Assembly: GCA_019186985.1 (NCBI GenBank)
Contig: JABARQ010000023.1
Coordinates: 20,548 to 84,547 of the forward strand
Source: Prosthecobacter sp.
Lineage (GTDB): Bacteria > Verrucomicrobiota > Verrucomicrobiia > Verrucomicrobiales > Verrucomicrobiaceae
Length of the DNA: 64,000 bases
Reading direction: 5' to 3'
Each line of letters opens with the position of its first letter. Within the stretch, counting starts at the first letter, position 1. This document shows positions 17,351-25,600 of the stretch, piece after piece. The translations under genes and the position numbers were made by a program. The notes under the pieces were generated by a model. The model had not been told where the DNA came from, searched no databases, and worked only from the letters and a program-made list of their open reading frames with translations.

Positions 17351-17632
17351 ATGACCCCTTCCAGCATCACCTATCACGATGAAGTCATCCTTCGCCCCCT
17401 CAATGTCCTTGGCGCCCTCCACGAGCCGGACCTGGTCATCCAGGTCGTGCCCGGCCACGAGGCGGATGCCGAGGCCGGCCGCATCTCCTCGGAGGCACCG
17501 CTCGGCCGGGCCCTGCTGCGCAGGCACTGCGGAGACACCATCACCATTCAAGTGGGAGGTCACAGCGTCTCCATGCGAGTCCTGGCCGTGAAAAAGCCTG
17601 CGGCGGAGGCTGTTCTCGACACGACGGACTGA
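17351..17632 (+). CDS. Stand-alone GreA/GreB C-terminal (FKBP-like) domain protein
   Basis: A 93-residue protein that matches the C-terminal domain of the transcript-cleavage factors GreA/GreB and of Rnk. The stretch EADAEAGRISSEAPLGRALL followed by GDTITI and a GG turn lines up with GreA positions that read EADxxxGKISxxSPxARALLGKKxGD. The N-terminal coiled-coil that reaches into the RNA polymerase channel is absent, so it cannot act as a cleavage factor on its own but could bind polymerase near the secondary channel. The start at 17351 leaves a short lead (MTPSSITYHDEVILRPL). It is preceded by a hairpin and an unknown small gene. Confidence 0.8.
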   Translation: MTPSSITYHDEVILRPLNVLGALHEPDLVIQVVPGHEADAEAGRISSEAPLGRALLRRHCGDTITIQVGGHSVSMRVLAVKKPAAEAVLDTTD

Positions 17633-17647
17633 GGGTCTGCGAAAGGA

Positions 17648-17670
17648 GGGGGACGCCGTGCGCGTCCCCC
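17648..17670. terminator. GC hairpin between convergent genes
   Basis: GGGGGACGC (17648-17656) pairs perfectly with GCGTCCCCC (17662-17670), loop 5. It lies between the stop of the GreA/GreB-domain gene and the stop of guaA on the other strand. No T-run is present, so its strength as a terminator is uncertain. Confidence 0.5.
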
Positions 17671-17693
17671 GTCCATGGATGATGAGCCTGCCG

Positions 17694-19214
17694 TCACTCC
17701 CACTCGATGCTTGCAGGCGGCTTGGTGCTGATGTCGTAAAGCACCCGGTTCACTCCCTTGACGCCGTTGAGTATCTTGTTGGAGGCGTTGCGCAGCACGC
17801 TGTAGGGCAGCTCCACCCAGTCGGCCGTCATGGCGTCCTCGCTGATGACGGCGCGCAGGCTGACCGCCTGTTCGTAGCTGCGCTCATCACCCTTGACGCC
17901 CACGGTCTTCACGGGCAGCAGCGCCGCGTAGGCCTGCCAGGTCTGCTCGTACCAGCCGCTGCGGCGCAGTTCACCAATGAAGATGGCGTCGGCCTGCTGC
18001 GTGATGGCGACACGCTCCGGCGTGATCTCTCCCGGAATGCGCACGGCCAGGCCAGGCCCTGGGAACGGATGCCGCCAGAGCGCGCGATGAGGAATGCCCA
18101 GGCTGGCACCCAGCGCGCGAACCTCGTCCTTGAAGAGCTCGGCCAGGGGCTCCAGCACCTTGCCCTGCTCCTTGAGCTCCATGATGCGGTCCACGCGGTT
18201 GTGATGCGTCTTGATCTTGCTGGCGATGCTGCCGCTGGTGGCGCTTTCGATCACGTCAGGATAAAGCGTGCCCTGGGCGAGCAGCTCGACGTTGTCCGCC
18301 ACCTTCCAGAACTCCTCGACAAACAGGGTGCCGATGATGCGGCGCTTCTGCTCGGGATCCGTGACGCCCTTGAGCGCTCCGAGGAAGGTTGCGCTGGCGT
18401 CAATCTGCTCGATCGGCACGCCAACCTCGGCGAAGAGCTCCTTCACCTCCTTCGACTCATTCAGGCGCATGAGACCGGTGTCGATGAAGATGCAGCGCAC
18501 CTTCACGCCCGCCTTGTGCAGCAGCACGGCCAGCACGGTGCTGTCGACGCCGCCGGAGACGCCGCAGATGACCTCGCGGCTGCCCACCTCCGCCCGGATG
18601 CTGTCGAGCATCTGCGCCTTGAAGGCGTTGATGTCGAACGCGGCGAGGGTGGCGCCGCTTTTGGTCAGGAAGTTCTTCAGGATCTCCGTCCCCTCGTGAC
18701 TGTGCGTGACTTCGGGGTGGAACTGGATGCCCCAGCAGCGGTCCGACCACTTGAGCGCCACAGGCACGGCGTCCTCGTTGGTGGCGATGACCTTGGTCGT
18801 GCCTGAAAGGTTCGCGCAGGTGTCGCTGTGGCTCATCCAGACCTGGGATTCGTGCGAGATGCCGCTGAAGAGGTCCTCATGGTCGGTGACGACAAGCTTG
18901 GCGGGGCCGTATTCACGGGTCACGCCCGGCTTCACCGTGCCGCCATGCTTGATGTTCAGAAGCTGCATGCCGTAGCAAACGCCAAGCACCGGCACCCCGA
19001 AGGCCATGAGCCTGTCGAAATCCACGTCAGGCGCATCCTTTTCTGACGTGCTGCGCGGACCGCCGGAAAGGATGATGGCGCCGGGGTTCTTCAGGTTCGC
19101 CAGCTCGGCCGGCGGATACAGGTGCGAGGCAAAGCCGAGCTCTCGGACACGGCGGACGATGAGCTGGGAATACTGGGAGCCGTAATCAAGGACGGCGACT
19201 TCTTGGGCGGTCAT
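17694..19214 (-). CDS. guaA: GMP synthase (glutamine-hydrolysing)
   Basis: Converts XMP, glutamine and ATP to GMP, the last step of guanine nucleotide synthesis, in the cytoplasm. The protein is 506 residues, the usual length. The class I amidotransferase domain has the nucleophile in VLGVCYGMQLL and the His/Glu pair in WGIQFHPEVTHS; the ATP-pyrophosphatase domain has the P-loop GVSGGVDSTVLAVLL; and the C-terminal dimerisation domain ends in PPASIEWE, the typical GuaA terminus. The start at 19214 (MTAQEVAVLDYGSQYSQLI) is fixed by family alignment; a longer frame adds 53 unrelated residues. It lies 43 bases behind guaB and is surely in one operon with it. Confidence 0.98.
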   Translation of the reverse strand: MTAQEVAVLDYGSQYSQLIVRRVRELGFASHLYPPAELANLKNPGAIILSGGPRSTSEKDAPDVDFDRLMAFGVPVLGVCYGMQLLNIKHGGTVKPGVTREYGPAKLVVTDHEDLFSGISHESQVWMSHSDTCANLSGTTKVIATNEDAVPVALKWSDRCWGIQFHPEVTHSHEGTEILKNFLTKSGATLAAFDINAFKAQMLDSIRAEVGSREVICGVSGGVDSTVLAVLLHKAGVKVRCIFIDTGLMRLNESKEVKELFAEVGVPIEQIDASATFLGALKGVTDPEQKRRIIGTLFVEEFWKVADNVELLAQGTLYPDVIESATSGSIASKIKTHHNRVDRIMELKEQGKVLEPLAELFKDEVRALGASLGIPHRALWRHPFPGPGLAVRIPGEITPERVAITQQADAIFIGELRRSGWYEQTWQAYAALLPVKTVGVKGDERSYEQAVSLRAVISEDAMTADWVELPYSVLRNASNKILNGVKGVNRVLYDISTKPPASIEWE

Positions 19215-19257
19215 GAGAGAATGGGGCGGACGAACAAAAAACAGGGAGGCCGCCGCA

Positions 19258-20718
19258 TCAATGCGGCTCGTAGTTGACGGGCTCCTCGGTGATGACGACA
19301 TCATGCGGGTGGCTTTCCTTGAGGCCGCCGGCGGTGATGCGGACGAACCGGGCCTTGGCGCGGAGTTCCTCAAGGTTGCCTGCGCCCACGTAGCCCATGC
19401 CGCTGCGCAGCCCTCCCATGAGTTGGAACACGACGTCCGCCAGAGGCCCCTTGAAGGGCACGCGGGCCTCGACGCCCTCGGGCACCAGCTTGCCGGAGCT
19501 GTTCTGGCCGTAGCGGTCGCCAGCGCCCTTGCGCATGGCCTTCAGGCTGCCCATGCCACGGTATTCCTTGAAGGTGCGGCCCTGCCATTTGACCATGTTT
19601 CCCGGGCTTTCCGCCGTGCCAGCCAGGAGGGATCCGAGCATGACGCAGTCCGCGCCGCCGGCGATCGCCTTGACGATGTCCCCCGAGTAACGGATGCCAC
19701 CGTCGGCGATGACGGTGATGCCGCGCTCGCGGCAGACGGAGGCGGTCTCCTGCACGGCGGTGAACTGGGCCATGCCGACGCCGGAGATGACCCGCGTGGT
19801 GCAGATGGAGCCCGGCCCGACGCCGACCTTGATGGCGGAGGCTCCGGCCTTGATCAGGTGCAGGGCTCCGTCCGCCGTGACCACGTTGCCGGCCACGACC
19901 GGAACGCCCGAACCAACTTTGTCACGAAGCCTTTCAATGACCGAGGCGACGCGCGTGGTGTGCCCGGTGGCGGCGTCGATGAAAAGGGCGTCCGCACCTG
20001 CGGCAACGAGCGCGGCGCCGCGGTCGGCGCAGTCCTCGCCCACGCCGACGGCGGCGCCGACGCGAAGCTGGCCGTTCCGGTCCTTGGCGGCATGGGTGAA
20101 GGTGTTGCGCTTGGTGACGTCCTGCTTGGTGATGAGGCCGGCCAGGCGACCCTGCTCATCAACCAGCGGCAGCTTCTCGATGCGGTGGGTGTAGAGGATC
20201 TTGAGGGCCTCCTCAAAGGAGGTGTTGGCCGTGCCCGTGGCCAGGCGCTCACGGGGCGTCATGATGGCCGACACGGGGGTGGCAGTGTCCTCAATGTACC
20301 ACATGTCACGGCTGGTGACCATGCCGACGAGCTTGTTGTCCGGGTCGACGACCGGGAAGCCGCTGACACCCTTGGTCTGCATGAGCCACTGAAGCTCGCC
20401 CAGGGTTGTTTCAGGGCGGACGGAGTGGGGGTTCTGGATGACGGTGTTTTCAGAGCGCTTCACCCTGGCCACCTGCTCGGCCTGGTAGTCGATCGGGCAG
20501 TTGCGGTGGATGACCCCCAGGCCGCCTTCACGCGCCAGCGCAATGGCCAGCTCGGATTCCGTCACCGTGTCCATGGCGGAGGAGAGGACCGGTACGTTGA
20601 GGCGGATGGACCCGCCAAAGGTCGTGCTGATGTCCACGTCACCAGGGAGCACTTCGCTCAGCCCGGGCAGGAGCAACACATCATCAAAACTGAGTGCAAG
20701 AGAAGGTAGATCGCCCAT
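19258..20718 (-). CDS. guaB: Inosine-5'-monophosphate dehydrogenase
   Basis: Oxidises IMP to XMP with NAD+, the rate-limiting step to GMP. The 486-residue protein starts at 20718 ([19 protein letters not shown]), the family start, six codons after a possible GTG. The TIM barrel is split by two CBS domains (roughly residues 95-210, for example [10 protein letters not shown]). The catalytic loop [11 protein letters not shown] holds the active cysteine; [12 protein letters not shown] and [11 protein letters not shown] follow. The flap tail ends [19 protein letters not shown]. Downstream is guaA. Only 51 bases separate it from the last gene of the pilin-like cassette and I see no strong terminator there. 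Confidence 0.98.
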   Translation of the reverse strand: MGDLPSLALSFDDVLLLPGLSEVLPGDVDISTTFGGSIRLNVPVLSSAMDTVTESELAIALAREGGLGVIHRNCPIDYQAEQVARVKRSENTVIQNPHSVRPETTLGELQWLMQTKGVSGFPVVDPDNKLVGMVTSRDMWYIEDTATPVSAIMTPRERLATGTANTSFEEALKILYTHRIEKLPLVDEQGRLAGLITKQDVTKRNTFTHAAKDRNGQLRVGAAVGVGEDCADRGAALVAAGADALFIDAATGHTTRVASVIERLRDKVGSGVPVVAGNVVTADGALHLIKAGASAIKVGVGPGSICTTRVISGVGMAQFTAVQETASVCRERGITVIADGGIRYSGDIVKAIAGGADCVMLGSLLAGTAESPGNMVKWQGRTFKEYRGMGSLKAMRKGAGDRYGQNSSGKLVPEGVEARVPFKGPLADVVFQLMGGLRSGMGYVGAGNLEELRAKARFVRITAGGLKESHPHDVVITEEPVNYEPH

Positions 20719-20769
20719 AGGCCATCTAATCAGCACTCACGCCCCTGTCACGCGGAAAATCACAGCCGC

Positions 20770-21498
20770 TCAGGGGCGGTAGATGCGCGCCTTGCCGGTG
20801 TAGGCGTCGATCTGGATGCAATAGTAGTTCGGGGGGGGCATGGTCGGGGAGTCCACGTTTTGAGACTCGACGAGGGTCATGAAGCTTTCGTTCAGGGGAG
20901 GGATGGTGTAGGCGGTCGCCTGGGCGGCGGCGGTGTTGCCAGGCTGGCCCCTGGTCAGCAGACGGCAGCTGCCGTCGGGGTAGAAACGAAGCGCTGAATA
21001 GTTGACGGAATCCCCCCCCGCACCCGTGCCCGGCTGAAAGACAAAGGTCCCGGAGATGGGCCCCTTGGTCTGGTTGGCCGTGGTCTGCAGCAGGGGTGAC
21101 AGCTGTGACTGGGGTGACAGGACGATGCCTGAGTCAAAGTAATAGGGTTCTGAGATGGCGACAGGATCCGTGCCTGAAGGCGTCTCCACCACCTGATAGG
21201 CATAAAAAAGCTCGGCGGTCGGCCGGTCTGAGTCAGGATTGACGTAACGATAGAACCGCATCTCGACCTCCCGGCTGCGGGCAATGGCCTCCTGCTGGGC
21301 CAGGCTGAGACGATTGAGGAGGCTGTCCCCGGCCGAACTCAGGCGGGTTGAACGGATCACATCCACCAGCGTGGGCGTGGCCAGGGCGACCAGAAGCGCG
21401 ATGATGCCGACCACCGTCAGCATTTCGACGAGGGTGAAACCCGGGGTGGCGAGACGCGTGCGGCTTCGGGCGATGGGGGCGTGCAGGTGCATGACCAT
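20770..21498 (-). CDS. Pseudopilin, Verru_Chthon cassette protein D type (GspH/FimT-like)
   Basis: Pilin-like protein with a prepilin peptidase site PG/FTLVE: the basic leader (LHAPIARSRTRLATPG) is followed by FTLVEMLTVVGIIALLVALATP, whose Glu at +5 is needed for methylation and assembly. The globular part is about 190 residues and is rich in Gly, Ser and Thr, as in GspH and FimT. The start is taken at 21498; ATGs at 21531 and 21492 are also possible, and 21531 would overlap the preceding gene by 13 bases. Two G/C runs of eight bases lie in it (20831-20838 and 21012-21019). It is the last gene of the B-giant-A-C-D unit. The letter name is assigned from length, order and N-terminus. Confidence 0.83.
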   Translation of the reverse strand: MVMHLHAPIARSRTRLATPGFTLVEMLTVVGIIALLVALATPTLVDVIRSTRLSSAGDSLLNRLSLAQQEAIARSREVEMRFYRYVNPDSDRPTAELFYAYQVVETPSGTDPVAISEPYYFDSGIVLSPQSQLSPLLQTTANQTKGPISGTFVFQPGTGAGGDSVNYSALRFYPDGSCRLLTRGQPGNTAAAQATAYTIPPLNESFMTLVESQNVDSPTMPPPNYYCIQIDAYTGKARIYRP

Positions 21499-21518
21499 GA
21501 CAGGGCGGAAAGGTTGGG

Positions 21519-22646
21519 TTAGATGCTCCACTTGGAACCGCGGAGCTGGATCGTGGCGGAAAACACCCGGTAGTTCACCTTGCGCTGCTGAAGCATGGTG
21601 GTGATTTCATTCACCTCGGACTCCAGGTTGTGCGCCTGGGTGAGCTTGGTGCCGATCTCAGAGCCAAGCGGCGGAGTCCCCCCTCCTCCCGCCTGCTGGT
21701 CGAGCATGTCTGCGGAGCGTTCATCAATGGCGACCAAGACAACACGCACCATGGGAGGCAGGAGGTGCTGGGTTCCCTGCGGCGAATCGTTGGTGGGATT
21801 GACGATGGCGCTGGAGTCATAGGTGTAGGCCGGTGCAATCTGGGTCGGACCACTGGTGGACTCGGGCTCGTTGGCCACCAGAGGCTCACGGCGGGGGGAG
21901 ATGATGAGGGCCACGATGTTGTCGGCCACGGGACGCGTGAGGAGCGTCGAAGCCTGCTGGTTGCCGCCGCGGCCTCCGCCATTCGCCGACTGTCCAGCCT
22001 TTTCAAACCAGGTCCTGGGAATCGGCGCCTTGGGGTTGGACGCCACCGTGGCGGACGCTGCATACATGGTGTTGAGCTCCGTCGGCGGGCTGAACTCCAT
22101 GAGGCGGTAGCGGAACTTGCTCTGCCTGTTTTGAATGAACTGGGGCGCCCAGGATTCATCGGAGGAGAACTGAACGAAATAGCCCCTGGCGCACAGCAGC
22201 TTGTCGAGCCCCACATAGGCGGGGGTGTTGGAGACACCCAGCGGAGCCTGGAAAAACACCGCATGGCCCGGCAGCATCGTGTCCCCCCCGGCAACGAGGT
22301 CGGAGGCTCTTCCGCAGACAAAGTGCAGGTCCGAACGCCGGACATAGGTGGTGGGCGCCGCAGTGGTGGCCGCCGCGTCGGCGCTGGCGAGATAGTTGGC
22401 GTCGTAATCGATGTAGGTGTTGAGCGTCGCCTGGCCCAGGTTGCGGGTCAGGATGTCGAAGGCCGTCCTGGCCTCGCGGAACTGGCTGACGCGTGCATTG
22501 GAGGCGGACCAGGTGGACTGCACCTGGCCGATGACCTGGGCGCTGATCAGCAGCAGGATGGTGAGCACGGCGAGCGACACCATGATTTCAACCAGGGTGA
22601 ATCCCGTCCGCAGCTGGCGTTGCGCGATGAAGGGTTTAGCATTCAT
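21519..22646 (-). CDS. Pseudopilin, Verru_Chthon cassette protein C type (GspJ/PilW-like)
   Basis: Pilin-like protein of 375 residues. The short leader MNAKPFIAQRQLRTG is followed by FTLVEIMVSLAVLTILLLIS, a canonical class III signal with cut after Gly. The next segment, ARVSQFREARTAFDILTRNLGQATLN, matches the helix seen in GspJ/PilW-type minor pilins (AFDILTRDL), and the rest is a large beta-rich globular part. It begins 32 bases after the end of protein A and its stop overlaps the region where protein D starts, so the genes are tightly coupled. By analogy it would sit in the tip complex of a pilus or pseudopilus; that is inference. Confidence 0.86.
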   Translation of the reverse strand: MNAKPFIAQRQLRTGFTLVEIMVSLAVLTILLLISAQVIGQVQSTWSASNARVSQFREARTAFDILTRNLGQATLNTYIDYDANYLASADAAATTAAPTTYVRRSDLHFVCGRASDLVAGGDTMLPGHAVFFQAPLGVSNTPAYVGLDKLLCARGYFVQFSSDESWAPQFIQNRQSKFRYRLMEFSPPTELNTMYAASATVASNPKAPIPRTWFEKAGQSANGGGRGGNQQASTLLTRPVADNIVALIISPRREPLVANEPESTSGPTQIAPAYTYDSSAIVNPTNDSPQGTQHLLPPMVRVVLVAIDERSADMLDQQAGGGGTPPLGSEIGTKLTQAHNLESEVNEITTMLQQRKVNYRVFSATIQLRGSKWSI

Positions 22647-22678
22647 GGTGAAGTGAAGGGATGTTTCGTTCAGGATGA

Positions 22679-25600
22679 TCAGGGGGCGAAGCGCTTGGAT
22701 TCGATCACACGGAAGCGGTAATAGCTGTCCAGGGGCGGATGAGCGGTTTCGTCCAGGGGGTCGCCGGTGGTGAAATCAGCCGCCGTGCCGGCCCTGGCGA
22801 GGTCCGTCATGTCCACATAGCGTTCGAGCAGGAACGAACCGCGGTACTCACCGGTGACCTCATCAATTCCAGGCGTGAACTTGTCCACCGCCCAGCCATC
22901 ACTCTCGGAGCCGCGCAAGGCCTTCTTCAGGGTCTGCACCCTCACATGCACGCGGAAGGTGTTCGAACGGGTGGTCAGCTTGGCATAAAGGTTGGAATAA
23001 GGCGCTTCACGCGTGTTGTCCCCCGTGGAGAGATGATTGTTCCAGAAGTTCGCCATGGCATCCTCCCGTCCCCGGATACTGTCGAGTTGATCCTGACTGA
23101 CGTTTTCCCTTGATGGTTCATTGGCACCAGCGACAACGATAGCGGGGTCAGAGGCTGGGATGCCTGGTATAGGGGTTGCGGGGCGATTTCCTGAGGTTGA
23201 AATCCTCGAAGGGATCAGATGCAGCTCACAAATCTGGGAGGCACTGCGGAACAACCCGGACCTGAAGGCGCTCGGCATGCCATCGTTGGCAGTGTCACCT
23301 CCACTCACCCCGGAAGGCCCGTGCCCTTTTTCTGTCACCCCAAAATTGAAGCGCTCCTCAAACTGGCGGAGGGTACCCACAACCCGCCTGCTGGCAGCCT
23401 TGTAGGTCCACCAGGGGCTGTCGGCACTACCATTTTCATTGTTGAACCTGTCCACCACAATCGAGCGGTGCCAGCGGGCTGCCGGGCGCTGTTCGGCTGA
23501 AGGGATGTCACCGCGCACGGCTTCGTACCTGAAGAGGGGAGCGGTCTGTCCAAACGGACCAAACCCAATGCTATTGCTCCTTGCATATGCATGATCCACG
23601 TTAGGCAGCGCGGCAAAGACCTCCGCCTTCATGACGGCATGAAGGGCTGTCGCCCTTCGGATATGGGTGAATGGGAGCATCTGGTAGTTCATGTTCACCT
23701 TGCCAGCCGTGGAGAGGGGTTCGCTGATGGCATAAGGCTCAACCACAGGCATCCAGAAGAGATCCAGGAGGTAATGATCCGGTGGGGTGGCCTGGCCTGG
23801 GTGCCGCGGAAGACCGCCGTTCATCAGCACATGCGGCCGGAACAACAAGTTGGTCCAGGCGCCATGGCCACCGGAAGAAGCATCCGCACCATTGGGGTTG
23901 GAAAAGTACACTCGGCTGGGAAGCGAGCCCATCACGACAGGTGAACTGATCACCCGGTTCGGAGTAAAGAAGGAGCGCCCTGCGGCACCAAACCTGGCAC
24001 CAACCGATGGGGGACGGAAATAGGAAAAGCGGTATTCAACATCTTTTGTCCAGCCGCTGCCCCGGTAAAAACCTACAGCCATGTTGCCTTCATCTGGCTT
24101 GTTGATGAAGGAGCCGACTCGCCCACCTGGGTCGGATTCATCAAAGTCAAAGTATCGTTGTGCAAGCCTCGCTGGCGGCAGACTGTTTGTTACTGGATGT
24201 GCCAGATCTGCGTTCGTGCCGGCGAATGGTGCGTCAGGCATCAGCCCCTCACCAACCCTGACGGTGGTTGGCAGCAGGGCCTTGTCATAATCGACTTTTC
24301 CCATGAGTTGCTTCACAACATTGCCGGAACGATCAAAACCAGGCTCGGAGCCTGCTCCATACGAGGAGAAATTGTGGGCCATGAACGCATTAGGCTCATC
24401 ATAGAGGGGATGGCGGGACCAGTCCTCAGCCTGAACGATAGCCTTGGCAAAGAGAAGGCGTGCATCTCCATGCCCCGGCAGCAACGAACGGACCACATCT
24501 GTTCCCGAATGCAGCGCCATGCTGTTATAGGCCTTCCCCTCCGGATCTGGACCATAACTGATGCGCGCCATGCGCACATTATCCCGATTATCCCTAACTT
24601 CGTAAAGTTTGACACCTTTATAATTGTCGTTGTATTCATAGCCGTAAATCAGAGCACGACTGCCGGGGTATCTCTGACTTCTCCCACCAGCGCCAGGCGC
24701 CTCATACTTGGCTGAGTCACCGTTCACTGTGATCCTTCCCGCAGGTTCGGTAAGCCGACCGGGAAAAATTGTTTGTGACTGACCAGTTCGATTAAAGCGT
24801 CCGAGCGCCCCCCCCCGGTGGAAAGCCCACCAGCGTGGAGCCTGCAATGTAGGATGGGCGAACCTTACCTGATCCGATGAACGAACCCAGCCAAACCTCA
24901 TGCTGGGTTGAGTCACCAAGTCCGGACTTGGCATATTGCCAGTGGGAAAGTTGAAAAAGATGGTTTGGACCCTGTTTCTCTGATCATGCCCATCATAAAT
25001 ATCCAATCGTAGAGGCGATGTAGACCTAAATTGTAGGGGCACATCACTTTGGACTTTAAAAAAGTTAGACACCAGGTCCATATTCACCAACCCTGAATGG
25101 ACCCTGCTCGTGACCGAGTCACTGTAGTTGGAATCAGGTGGCATCTGCCCTATTCCAGGGAGGTTTCTATTGAATGCCAGGCGCCTGAAACTAGCATAAC
25201 CACCCACTTCAGGAGCGCTATCAAGGGTAAAAATGGAATCCGCACTCTTGAGGATAACATCTTCTGACTTGCTAAAGACAGACCTAAACCCTGTCCCGCC
25301 ATTAACTTCTAACTTCTGAAGTTCCTGGGCACGCAGCACAACGGTAAACTCGGGAAAAATGGTGGTATATCCAACAGAGGGGCAGAAAAACTCGAGGTGA
25401 AACATCGCCTGAACTTGTTTTTCATCGGGAGATAAGGGTGGCTCATCCGCTGGCAGAGTGTAGTTCCAGTTCTCTTCCTTGAGTCCTGGGTGATAGTCGG
25501 CGTGCCTGCCACGGTTTTCATCAGTCACCGGACCGCTTTCAGTGCCATAGTATAAAGCTCCATAAGCATTCTTGTTTCTGGTAATTGGGGGGAAGTTTGA

